Assembly (NCBI GenBank): GCA_910575555.1
Contig: CAJTFX010000014.1
Coordinates: 62,001-126,000 of the forward strand
DNA from: Lachnospiraceae bacterium
GTDB lineage: Bacteria > Bacillota > Clostridia > Lachnospirales > Lachnospiraceae
Length of the DNA: 64,000 nucleotides
Direction of reading: 5' to 3'
Part shown: one piece after another, positions 37,898 to 45,589 of the stretch
Layout of the letters: every line of letters starts with the position of its first letter
Position numbering within the stretch: the stretch's first letter is position 1
Translations under genes and position numbers: made by a program
Notes under the pieces: model-generated
Told to the model about the DNA's origin: nothing
Database searches by the model: none
The model's input: the letters and a program-made list of their open reading frames with translations, nothing else

Positions 37898-38521
37898 TTA
37901 GTTGTCCTCCTTTCCTGAAGCATTTTTATGTTCAACAGAAACACCGGAGGCGTCAGCCGCAGAGTTCTGAGTAATATCTGCATTCGCTTCGATAAATGAT
38001 TCCGGGGTATTTCTTTCCGGATGCGCCGGATCGTATACATTCTCACCTCTGGCAATGCGGAATTCAATGATCCATCGCTGCAGAATCCGAAAGGCCACCA
38101 AAACAAAAGATACCAAAGGCGCTGCCTGAATATAGTACATGGGAATTGCGCAGGCAGGAGAAACCTGTCCGCTCTCTACGGCGGACATCATGTAGGAATA
38201 TGCAAAAGGAATCATATAGATAAAGAATATGAGTTCAAAGGTGTGATTGACCACCTTGAAAATCGCCTTTCCCCGCCGGGGAAACATAGCGACAAACTGC
38301 TCGATTTTAATAGACAGACATTTTTTGCTGCAATAGCTTACGCTGATAAAACCGCTCCATATGAATAAATAGCGTGTCAGCTCTTCGGACCAGGACAGGG
38401 ACATGGCGAGAGCATACCGGCAAAATACCTGTATGCCCATGATGCCTGTCATCCCCATCAGAAGGACTACCAGAATAAACTCCTCCAGATACTCGTCCAT
38501 CCAATGAATGATTTTTTTCAT
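37898..38521 (-). CDS. dctQ: TRAP transporter small permease (DctQ)
   Basis: A 207-aa protein with four membrane helices; the motif SWSEELTRYLFIWSGFISVSY near residue 40 is typical of DctQ. A long hydrophilic tail of about 50 residues (after 155) is longer than usual for the family. It follows the MFS gene by 29 nt on the same strand with AAGGAGG upstream, so TRAP genes may be the distal part of the CoA-transferase operon. Confidence 0.9.
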   Translation of the reverse strand: MKKIIHWMDEYLEEFILVVLLMGMTGIMGIQVFCRYALAMSLSWSEELTRYLFIWSGFISVSYCSKKCLSIKIEQFVAMFPRRGKAIFKVVNHTFELIFFIYMIPFAYSYMMSAVESGQVSPACAIPMYYIQAAPLVSFVLVAFRILQRWIIEFRIARGENVYDPAHPERNTPESFIEANADITQNSAADASGVSVEHKNASGKEDN

Positions 38522-38550
38522 TTCTACCTCCTTGCAGAGTACCGTTATAA

Positions 38551-39759
38551 TTATTCAGCCGATACGTTTTCCTGCATTTTTGAATAACGCAGATTTACGA
38601 ATGCTCCAAGGGCTACGCCGATGGCAGTAATCACAATGTTCATAATCATAACGCCTGACGGGGTCATTTTGGAAGCAGCAGTCAGAATCGTGTAATTGCA
38701 AAGGGATGCTGCAATCATAACCAATGCGGTAACAGTACCCTTGATCTTTGGGAAGAGCATATTACATACGGAGGTAACAATCTGAAGCAATCCTCCTGCT
38801 CCTGCCCAGCCAACAGCGAAAGCTCCCACGATACATAAAGGCTGTGCTTTTCCAATCAGCACCAGAATCATTGTCACCAGACAAATTGCTGGGTAAACCA
38901 TGAAGAAACGAACTTCTTTTACCTTACGTGTCAATATTGCTGTTACAATAAGCGCCAGCAGAGTTCCAGCAGAATAATATGCCTGCATGATGGAAGGATC
39001 TGCCCACCCAACAACCTCTTTGGCAAAGTTCTGTGCACAATTTAACCATAACTGAAAAGTTGCGGTACAAGTAAATCCAATTAAAATCATAGCGATGGAT
39101 TCAATGGAAAAATGCGTATTTTTCAGATTCTCAAGCAAACCTTCCTTTTTTTCTTTCCGGGCGTCAGCATCTGGAAGCGGTGCAAATAAGATGATAACTA
39201 CCAGCACAGCGAAAAAGATACCACAGCCCCAGAACAGTGTATTGTAGGATGCAAGTCCAGCAGCAGTTGTTGTTACAGTAATGCCCAATACAAACGGAAG
39301 AAGCATCTGTGAAATCGCAATAAAGAATTTAATTCCCATGGTGGCAACGCCGGGAGCATCGTAGAATACTTCGGCAACCGCCGGATAAATACCTGTATCC
39401 AAAAATGAGTTTGCAATACCGCCCAGAATGGCACAGATATAAGCAATCTGGTATCCTCCGTTTGTTCCTGCATTGAATGCCAGCGCAAGGCCGATTAGGT
39501 AGATTGCATAGGATACGCCGCCAATCACGCAGGAAATGCGGCGTCCCAGCTTATCTGACAAAGGACCTGCAAATGGAAGCGCAATCAAACGTCCAAGTCC
39601 CAACGCTGCAGAAATCGCTGTGATGGACATTGCCTCCACACCCCAGCTTGCCGCCAGTGCGTCTTTAATGACAGCTTGCCCAAGAACCGCGCAGCCGATC
39701 CCATGGATAAAAAAGTTTAAGTAGAGAATCAGCGCGCTTGGTAAATACTTTTTATTCAT
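38551..39759 (-). CDS. MFS transporter of catabolic cluster
   Basis: A 402-aa major facilitator with twelve helices and the loop motif FAGPLSDKLGRRISC between helices 2 and 3. It resembles organic-acid symporters (oxalate/formate antiporter or shikimate-type groups) rather than drug exporters, but specificity cannot be read. It lies between the dehydroquinase-like gene and the TRAP genes, so the locus encodes two uptake systems, suggesting import of a related pair of acids or import plus export. Confidence 0.82.
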   Translation of the reverse strand: MNKKYLPSALILYLNFFIHGIGCAVLGQAVIKDALAASWGVEAMSITAISAALGLGRLIALPFAGPLSDKLGRRISCVIGGVSYAIYLIGLALAFNAGTNGGYQIAYICAILGGIANSFLDTGIYPAVAEVFYDAPGVATMGIKFFIAISQMLLPFVLGITVTTTAAGLASYNTLFWGCGIFFAVLVVIILFAPLPDADARKEKKEGLLENLKNTHFSIESIAMILIGFTCTATFQLWLNCAQNFAKEVVGWADPSIMQAYYSAGTLLALIVTAILTRKVKEVRFFMVYPAICLVTMILVLIGKAQPLCIVGAFAVGWAGAGGLLQIVTSVCNMLFPKIKGTVTALVMIAASLCNYTILTAASKMTPSGVMIMNIVITAIGVALGAFVNLRYSKMQENVSAE

Positions 39760-39788
39760 TTCAATTACTCTCCATCTCTTTTGTTTTT

Positions 39789-40259
39789 TTACAATTGTCC
39801 TTCATCTATCATCAGACGGAACATATGCATAGCAGCTTTGTAACTGTTTTTCCCAAAGCCTGCTACCTGGCCGATGCATTCAGGTGCAGTAACCGAGGTA
39901 TGACGGAAGGTGTCTCTGCCATGAATGTTGGACATGTGGATTTCGATGGCTGGAACCAGTGTATGTACGGATTCCAATGCATCCATAAGGGCGTAGCTGT
40001 AATGGGTGAAGGCTCCCGGATTGATGGCAAGAGGGATTTTAACGCCTGTTTTTTCTGCTTCATAGTAAAGGGACTGCAAATAATCAATGATTGCACCTTC
40101 TCCATTATTCTGGTAAGCGGTTACCTCAAAATCAAGAGCAGCGCCATATTCTGTTAATTCTTGGATCAGTCCGTCATAGGTTTGAGAACCATACTGAGTC
40201 TTGTTGCGAATGCCATAGAAATTGTTATTGGGTCCATTAATGATCACTAATTTTCTCAT
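39789..40259 (-). CDS. Type II 3-dehydroquinate dehydratase-like enzyme
   Basis: A 156-aa flavodoxin-like protein of the AroQ type II family. Catalytic positions are kept: Arg and Tyr in GIRNKTQYGS, NPGAFTHYSYAL, Glu-His in AIEIHMSNIHGR, and Arg in DTFRH. Type II enzymes dehydrate 3-dehydroquinate to 3-dehydroshikimate by a trans route and are used in quinate catabolism as well as biosynthesis. No other shikimate-pathway gene is near. In this cluster a catabolic role, or activity on a different keto-cyclitol or hydroxyacid, is more likely. The N-terminal LxGxREP motif is replaced by FYGIRNK. Confidence 0.82.
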   Translation of the reverse strand: MRKLVIINGPNNNFYGIRNKTQYGSQTYDGLIQELTEYGAALDFEVTAYQNNGEGAIIDYLQSLYYEAEKTGVKIPLAINPGAFTHYSYALMDALESVHTLVPAIEIHMSNIHGRDTFRHTSVTAPECIGQVAGFGKNSYKAAMHMFRLMIDEGQL

Positions 40260-40313
40260 AAATATTTTCTCCTTCTATTTTATATTTTCAACATTAATCA
40301 TTTGATTTTGGTA

Positions 40314-40685
40314 TTAGATCCAGGGCTTTGCTTGAAGCATATTGTGGATTTCTTCCGGTTTTCCTTGGACGATTTCAATACACATGCCATCTGGAAGACG
40401 AATCCAGTTTTTTCCAGCCTCCATTTCAGTTACATTCCACTGATAGGCTTTGGCAATAGTTGCTTCATAATCCTCCGGCATAATACCAAGATGATCCGAG
40501 CGACCTTCAGGGCCTTCAAAATCAGGATCTTCGTTTAATTGTATTCCGGCCAAAAGCCAGACCTTTCTGTGGGGCGCGCTTCCCATCTGGGAACGAACTG
40601 GCATATCAAATACTTCTTCAAAAAAACGGATATACCAGTCCAAATCCTTTACACGCAGCGCCATGTGTTCTAAAATTGCTCCCAT
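40314..40685 (-). CDS. VOC (glyoxalase/dioxygenase) superfamily protein
   Basis: A 123-aa vicinal-oxygen-chelate fold protein: EHMALRVKDLDWYIRFFEEVF at the start, SDHLGIMPEDYE in the middle and MCIEIVQ near the end, giving two His and a Glu for a metal site. Members include epimerases, lyases and dioxygenases; in an anaerobe an isomerase or lyase is more likely. GGGAG before ATG; gene order places it between the AroQ-like and PanE-like genes. Confidence 0.8.
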   Translation of the reverse strand: MGAILEHMALRVKDLDWYIRFFEEVFDMPVRSQMGSAPHRKVWLLAGIQLNEDPDFEGPEGRSDHLGIMPEDYEATIAKAYQWNVTEMEAGKNWIRLPDGMCIEIVQGKPEEIHNMLQAKPWI

Positions 40686-40704
40686 TCGGTTTTCTCCCTT
40701 CTTA

Positions 40705-41658
40705 TCAGTCCTTTAAAGACGGTTCGTAGGAAAGAATATACTTTTCGATTCCTTTTACACAGGCAGTCAGCGTCTGGTTTACTGGAGTCGGGATTCCATA
40801 TTTTTTACCCCACTCAACCACAGAACCATTGATAAAATCAACCTCTGTTGGGCGTTTTAATTCTAAGCTTTGCAGAATAGAGGTTTTAAAGGTAGCAGGC
40901 AGACCTTCGCTGGCTGCATACCATGGATATTCTGGATCTTCTGACTTTAGCTTTACCCCTGCAGCTTTGGCAACGGCGATTCCCTCCTTGATTGCTTCTA
41001 CCGCTGTCTCTTTGATGACCTCCTCTTCGTAAAGAGGGCCGTAAGGAAGTCTTGTAATTCCGCAAAGGGCTCCTGCTGCTACATTGATCAGAAGCTTATC
41101 CCAGATCAGCCCCTGGATGTTATCGCTGACTTCACACAGCAGACCAGCCTTATTGAATTCTGCACACACTGCTTGAATCCGGTCTGTAATCTCACCAGTC
41201 ATTTCTCCAATGTAGGTGTGTTTGCCACGGATACCAGAGCTGACATATCCTGGCTCCAACAGACGGCCGCCTACGTAAGTTTTTCCACTGATGACGTTTT
41301 TGCTTCCCACAGCAGAGGCAATTGCCTCCTCGTTGCCGAGACCGTTTTGCAGAGACATAACCATCGTATCTGGACCAATTACACTGGTTTCTTTCAATTC
41401 TGTTACTGCGCTTTTGGTAGCAAAGGATTTTACCAGTACAATAACCAAATCTGCTGGTCCAATACCCTCTGCATTTGTTCTTCCATCCACCTTTACATAC
41501 CAGTCTGTTTCTTCGTCTGTCATGTGAAGGCCATGTTGATTGATGGCGTCAATATGTTCCTTCCACATATCCACAAAATAAACTTCGGAACCGCCCTGTG
41601 CAAGGGTTCCGCCAATTGTACTTCCTAATGATCGTGTACCAAGCATTACTATTTTCAT
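40705..41658 (-). CDS. Ketopantoate reductase (PanE)-family dehydrogenase
   Basis: A 317-aa NAD(P)-dependent reductase of the PanE/ApbA family. The nucleotide motif reads MLGTRSLGSTIGG, so the second Gly of GxGxxG is Arg. The catalytic Asn in SLQNGLGNEE, Lys in DKLLINVAAGALCG and the C-terminal EVDFINGSVVEWGKKYGIPTP are present. Such enzymes reduce 2-keto acids or oxidise 2-hydroxy acids. Setting among CoA-transferase and hydratase genes argues for catabolism of a 2-hydroxy or 2-keto acid rather than pantothenate synthesis. Confidence 0.83.
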   Translation of the reverse strand: MKIVMLGTRSLGSTIGGTLAQGGSEVYFVDMWKEHIDAINQHGLHMTDEETDWYVKVDGRTNAEGIGPADLVIVLVKSFATKSAVTELKETSVIGPDTMVMSLQNGLGNEEAIASAVGSKNVISGKTYVGGRLLEPGYVSSGIRGKHTYIGEMTGEITDRIQAVCAEFNKAGLLCEVSDNIQGLIWDKLLINVAAGALCGITRLPYGPLYEEEVIKETAVEAIKEGIAVAKAAGVKLKSEDPEYPWYAASEGLPATFKTSILQSLELKRPTEVDFINGSVVEWGKKYGIPTPVNQTLTACVKGIEKYILSYEPSLKD

Positions 41659-41661
41659 AGA

Positions 41662-42117
41662 TTATTCCTCCTCTAATGGGAAAAATTTTAAAATGTGAAC
41701 TGCTGCGAGAACAATCTCGCCCTTTTGATTAAATACTTCCAGTTTGGAAAATGTCTTGTTTGTTTCTTCTTCAATCCGGTCTACGGTATATTTACAGGTC
41801 AAGGTATCGCCGAAGAATACCGGACGGATAAAACGAAGCCGGTCATAGCCGTAAGATGCACTGGGAACTGGACTGTTTACCTGCTCCTGAATTTTTGTAG
41901 AAGCGGTGCAGCCAATTGCAAAGGTAAGGATTCCGTGTACAATACGTGTTCCATACATGGTGTGTTTCATAAATTCTTCGTTAAAATGCATCTGGCTGTA
42001 ATCTGCAGTGATTCCTCCAAACAAATATACGTCTGTCTCAGTTACTGTTTTTGTAAAAGAAGCTGTATCACCTACTTTTAATGGAATATCTACTTTTTTA
42101 ATTTCCTTCGTTGCCAT
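41662..42117 (-). CDS. MaoC-like enoyl-CoA hydratase
   Basis: A 151-aa hot-dog fold protein. The hydratase-2 motif appears as GGITADYSQMHFNEEFM with catalytic Asp and His kept (the usual Asn is Ser), then GTRIVHGILTFAIG. It should add or remove water from an acyl-CoA. Its start overlaps the end of the CoA-transferase gene by 20 nt and its stop lies 3 nt before the PanE-like start, so expression is tightly linked: acid activation to CoA followed by hydration or dehydration. Confidence 0.86.
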   Translation of the reverse strand: MATKEIKKVDIPLKVGDTASFTKTVTETDVYLFGGITADYSQMHFNEEFMKHTMYGTRIVHGILTFAIGCTASTKIQEQVNSPVPSASYGYDRLRFIRPVFFGDTLTCKYTVDRIEEETNKTFSKLEVFNQKGEIVLAAVHILKFFPLEEE

Positions 42118-43693
42118 TGTACCAATCTCCTTTCATGCCCATAGGCCCTTCTCTAAAAATTCTCTCATCCATTTGTTCTAAGTGTTCCGAAATCTCTGGT
42201 TCAAATCCAATCTGATCCAGAATGTCTTTCTTTAGATCTACACCGGGTGCAATCTCTGTGAGAACTACCTTTCCACCAATCAACCGGAAAACGGCTCTCT
42301 CTGTGATAAAGATTACTTCCTGTTTTTGCTTTTCTGCCTGCTCTCCGCTGAAGGTAATGTGATCCACCTTTGGCAGAATCTTTTCAAAGCGTCCTTCCTG
42401 CTGAATACAGATTTTTCCGTCTCCAACGAGAGTCTTTAATCCGCCAGCGCGCAAGGTTCCACAGAGAACCACTTTTTTGGAGCCTGCACAGATATTGACA
42501 AAACCGCCGGTTCCCATAATCTTTCCGTTGAATTTGTGCACATTTACATTTCCGTGGGCATCCAGCTCTGCGAAGCTTAAGAAAGCTGCGTCCAGACCGC
42601 CGCCGTCATAGAAGTCGAACTGTGCTGGCATATCCATCATTGCTCTTGCGTTTACCGTTGCACCAAAAAATACTCCCTGGGCGGTTGCGCCTCCTACAGG
42701 TCCGGTTTCTACCGTCAATGTGAAAGCATCTCCCACACCTTCTTCCCTGGCAACTAGTCCGATTCCATCAGCAACGCCAACCCCAACATTGCCAACAGCT
42801 CCAGGATGAAGTTCCATCAGCGCTCGTCTGGCGATTACTTTTCGATGATCCAAAGGCAGTACCTCAACATCAGAATCATCTGCAATATAATCTCCAGAAA
42901 AGAAGCGGTCAGATCCGTTATAAAGCTGCTCCTGATCAGGGACAAGAACGACAGCATCCACCAAAAAGCCTGGCAATTTAACCTGTCTTGGATGAAGGGT
43001 TCCGGCCTTTACCATCCGTTTTGCCTGAAGAATTACGAGTCCGCCATTATTATGTACTGCCTGTGCGGTTTGCAATACATCGATGTATGTAATTTCATCC
43101 TCCATAGATGCATAGCCTTCGGTATCTACCGTGGTAGCACGTATCAAGCATACATCCAGCGGCACAACTGGGAAGAACAGCCATTCTTTTCCGTTTATTG
43201 TCATGAGCTGTATCAAATCTTCCTTTGTAGCTTCATTCAATTTGCCTCCGTCAATTCTAGGATCAATAAATGTTCCCAGTCCCACATGGCTTAGAAGGCC
43301 CGGGTGTCCAGCAGCAGCGCTTCTGGTTAGCTGTGCCATCACTCCCTGGGGAAAATTGTAGGCTTCAATCTTGTTCTGCTCTGCCATCTCAGCAAGTCTT
43401 GGAGACTGGCCCCAATGTCCTCCGATGATACGTTTTACCAGCCCTTCCTGAGCCAGTGGAGACATTCCCCGTTCTGCCCGGTCTCCAAGTCCTGTAGCAT
43501 GCCAAAGGGTCAGGTCTTTGGGGGAGCCAGAAGAGAGGTAACGCTCCTTTAACGCTTCAATCAGGACATAGGGATCTACAATTCCTCCACCTGCACCACA
43601 GATAGCGACAGTATCCTTGTCGTCAATCAGCGCTACCGCATCGGCGGCTGTCAGCACAGGCACCCTGTTTCCTTTGCGTTCTGGTTTTCTCAC
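42098..43693 (-). CDS. Acyl-CoA:carboxylate CoA-transferase (YdiF/Pct type)
   Basis: A 531-aa class I CoA-transferase with both subunits fused. The N-terminal half has AICGAGGGIVDPYVLIEAL. The C-terminal half has the catalytic Glu in LTVETGPVGGA (about residue 330), and NVHKFNGKIMGTGGFVNI follows. It moves CoA from acetyl-CoA or a similar donor to a short acid. I start it at GTG 43691-43693, with AAGGAGG 8 nt upstream, rather than at a TTG at 43759 with no site. First gene of the cluster, divergent from the AraC regulator. Confidence 0.9.
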   Translation of the reverse strand: MRKPERKGNRVPVLTAADAVALIDDKDTVAICGAGGGIVDPYVLIEALKERYLSSGSPKDLTLWHATGLGDRAERGMSPLAQEGLVKRIIGGHWGQSPRLAEMAEQNKIEAYNFPQGVMAQLTRSAAAGHPGLLSHVGLGTFIDPRIDGGKLNEATKEDLIQLMTINGKEWLFFPVVPLDVCLIRATTVDTEGYASMEDEITYIDVLQTAQAVHNNGGLVILQAKRMVKAGTLHPRQVKLPGFLVDAVVLVPDQEQLYNGSDRFFSGDYIADDSDVEVLPLDHRKVIARRALMELHPGAVGNVGVGVADGIGLVAREEGVGDAFTLTVETGPVGGATAQGVFFGATVNARAMMDMPAQFDFYDGGGLDAAFLSFAELDAHGNVNVHKFNGKIMGTGGFVNICAGSKKVVLCGTLRAGGLKTLVGDGKICIQQEGRFEKILPKVDHITFSGEQAEKQKQEVIFITERAVFRLIGGKVVLTEIAPGVDLKKDILDQIGFEPEISEHLEQMDERIFREGPMGMKGDWYNGNEGN

Positions 43694-43797
43694 AGTACAT
43701 TCCTCCTTTTTTCCAGTGACGATATCCAGAAATTCTTTGGATTTTGTTTTGTGTTTCAAATAAATTTTAGTACAAATGTCCTTTTTTTTCTGCTGGA

Positions 43798-43920
43798 AAT
43801 CTTGTTTTGTAATGCTGGAATCTTGCTTTTATTTCTTGTGTAAGGTATAATTTTAGTGGAATTACTGATGGATTTAGCAAGTATCTTGCTTTTTTGAGTT
43901 AGTATCTTGTGTTTCACAAG
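43798..43920. promoter_or_regulatory. Divergent control region with phased TCTTG repeats
   Basis: Four direct repeats with core (A/T)ATCTTG have TCTTG at 43800, 43821, 43884 and 43905. Within each pair the spacing is 21 bp and the pairs are 84 bp (4 x 21) apart, so all lie on one helix face. The first two share the longer block GCTGGAA(A)TCTTG. A plus-strand promoter TTGCTT (43823-43828), 17 bp, TATAAT (43846-43851) lies between the pairs and would drive the AraC gene. An inverted repeat CTTGTG-TTT-CACAAG (43906-43920) overlaps the last copy. AraC proteins bind paired direct half-sites about two turns apart, so this is probably the regulator's own operator set. Confidence 0.7.
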
Positions 43921-43937
43921 ACAGGGAGGATGAGACG

Positions 43938-44801
43938 ATGTATTTGTATAAATTTCCACAGCAACCGAAAGAAAAAGGAAAACTTTTTGAGGAGGGATAT
44001 TCGCCTGTGATTGCCAAGCTTTCTCACAGTTTTCACAATCCCCACTGGTCCTTTCAATATCATATTCACAAGGATCAGGCAGAGCTGGCATATTTCTCTG
44101 AGGGTGAAGCAGAGTATAGTGTGAATCTGGAAGTCTTTCATGTAAAAAAAGGGGATACTTTGATTATTGATCCAGGGAACATTCATTCCATTCGTTCGAA
44201 TCCAGACGCACCGATTAGCTGCTGGACCTGTGGGATACGGGGATTTCGCTTTTTTGACAGAGAACAGCCAATGTCTTTTCTCCCTATGAACCGCAGTCCT
44301 CATTATCATGCAGGGATTCACGAACCGGTTATCCATGCAATTTTTCAGGAAATGGAGCATCTGTATATGCAGAAAACAGAAGATTCCCACAGACTATGCA
44401 GCGGTCTTGCCATTTCACTGGCACATCTGTATCACTATATTTATCAGAATGCACCGGTAAACGAAGCGTTAAAACCCGTTTCTTTTGTCCACGACATTCT
44501 TCTTTACATCAATGAGCATTACACCGAATCCATACAGTTAAAGGATTTAGAACGCATCTTTCACATGAGCGCAGACCACATCAGCCATGAATTTAAAAAA
44601 GTTTATGGAATTTCCCCCATCAATTACGCAATCGACCGGCGGATCTGCGAGGCAAAATGGATGCTCATTAACACAAAGGATTCTCTGGTTTCCATCACAA
44701 GAAAAGTCGGATATGATAATACCACGCATTTTTCAGATTTATTTCTGAAACGGGTGGGGTATATGCCATTGAAGTATCGGGAGCTTTTCGGCGTTGTGTG
44801 A
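43938..44801 (+). CDS. AraC-family regulator of CoA-transferase/TRAP cluster
   Basis: A 287-aa regulator with an N-terminal cupin domain (FHNPHWSFQYHIHKDQAELAY, KKGDTLIIDPGNIHSI) and two AraC helix-turn-helix motifs at residues about 190-287 (IQLKDLERIFHMSADHISHEFKKV, GYDNTTHFSDLFLKRVGYMPLKYR). GGGAGG lies 8 nt before ATG. It diverges from the CoA-transferase gene across a 244-bp region holding phased repeats, so it very likely controls that operon and itself. The effector is unknown but should be the acid or its CoA-pathway relative. Confidence 0.88.
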   Translation: MYLYKFPQQPKEKGKLFEEGYSPVIAKLSHSFHNPHWSFQYHIHKDQAELAYFSEGEAEYSVNLEVFHVKKGDTLIIDPGNIHSIRSNPDAPISCWTCGIRGFRFFDREQPMSFLPMNRSPHYHAGIHEPVIHAIFQEMEHLYMQKTEDSHRLCSGLAISLAHLYHYIYQNAPVNEALKPVSFVHDILLYINEHYTESIQLKDLERIFHMSADHISHEFKKVYGISPINYAIDRRICEAKWMLINTKDSLVSITRKVGYDNTTHFSDLFLKRVGYMPLKYRELFGVV

Positions 44802-44811
44802 CACTATTAAT

Positions 44812-44869
44812 CCGGCAGCTCTGTCCGTATCCAAATATATTACTCCGACATTTAACCGCCGGAGTAATA
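44812..44869. repeat. Composite intergenic repeat remnant
   Basis: The first part (44812-44838, CCGGCAGCTCTGTCCGTA...) matches the right half of the palindromic element at 51147-51256. The second part is the hairpin TATTACTCCG/CGGAGTAATA (44838-44847 with 44860-44869, loop containing TTTAACC), also seen near 61105. It may terminate the AraC gene transcript. Confidence 0.6.
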
Positions 44870-44887
44870 AAAGGTTTGTTCTAGTAC

Positions 44888-44916
44888 TTGTCATCGCGTT
44901 ACCAATCTGCTACAAT
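44888..44916 (+). promoter_or_regulatory. Promoter of secreted Cys-rich peptide gene
   Basis: TTGTCA at 44888-44893, 17-bp spacer, TACAAT at 44911-44916, about 80 bp before the start codon at 44997. Confidence 0.65.
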
Positions 44917-44996
44917 AAATCAATAGATAGAAAATTTCAATATTTTACAGACAAAATTTGGAAAGTGAGCAAGCGATTCAGAAAAGGAGGAACAGC

Positions 44997-45410
44997 ATGA
45001 AGAAAAAATTAACTTCTATCCTGGTATTATGTGTGATGTTTTTCACACTGACATTGCCAGTATCAGCATCCCAGACAGTATCAAAAGAACAGCAGCCGCG
45101 GGTGCTGTTGTCTGCAGTTTCTTCAACGCTTATAACGTCCGTATCAGCATCCCAGGCTATTTTAGAAGAAAAACAGCCGCAGAAATGCGAATATTGCGGA
45201 AAAATGACGTCCAACACGGTTAAACTGGGAGATTATGAAGTAGGGCCTGACAGTGTAACCTGTGCACACGGATATCCCTACGGAGATGATTTGGTTTATA
45301 AGAAATATACTTCTTACCAATACCAGTGTTCCGATGGCCTGTGCTCCTATAAAAGCCAGTCATGGGATACCTATACCGGCGCTGTGACAGAGTGTCATGG
45401 GCATCGTTAA
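44997..45410 (+). CDS. Secreted Cys/His-rich small protein
   Basis: A 137-aa protein beginning at ATG 44997 with AAAGGAGG 8 nt upstream. Residues 1-25 are a clear Sec signal peptide (KKKLTSILVLCVMFF...LPVSASQ). The segment VSASQ...EEKQ/KEQQP then occurs twice in residues 22-62. The mature C-terminal part has CEYCGK, CAHGYPYGD, CSDGLC and CHGH, a spacing that could hold a metal or disulfides. I do not recognise the family. It has its own promoter and terminator, so it is a single-gene unit. An extracellular or cell-surface role is inferred from the signal alone. Confidence 0.75.
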   Translation: MKKKLTSILVLCVMFFTLTLPVSASQTVSKEQQPRVLLSAVSSTLITSVSASQAILEEKQPQKCEYCGKMTSNTVKLGDYEVGPDSVTCAHGYPYGDDLVYKKYTSYQYQCSDGLCSYKSQSWDTYTGAVTECHGHR

Positions 45411-45515
45411 TTTATGCGTTAACTGTATATTTCGTTAAGCCCATATAGTAGTAACAGAACAAAATGATTTAAAGACTTGCATCACTTTTTATTAAAATTT
45501 TAAACTATATTTACG

Positions 45516-45564
45516 GCAGCTTAAATCAATGATTCCAAACAAGTTGATTTAAGCTGCTCTTTTT
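45516..45564 (+). terminator. Strong intrinsic terminator
   Basis: Perfect 14-bp stem GCAGCTTAAATCAA/TTGATTTAAGCTGC, 14-nt loop, then TCTTTTT. It separates the Cys-rich peptide gene from the ABC operon, which starts 25 nt later; some read-through into that operon may be regulated. Confidence 0.85.
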
Positions 45565-45589
45565 CAAAAACAATCAGGAGGCAGTGGAT

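Noticed and set aside
39789-40259. AroQ-like gene as the shikimate-pathway biosynthetic aroQ.
   Set aside because: No other aro genes are nearby and the gene is embedded in a CoA-transferase/hydratase/transporter operon, so a biosynthetic name would mislead; I left the symbol empty.
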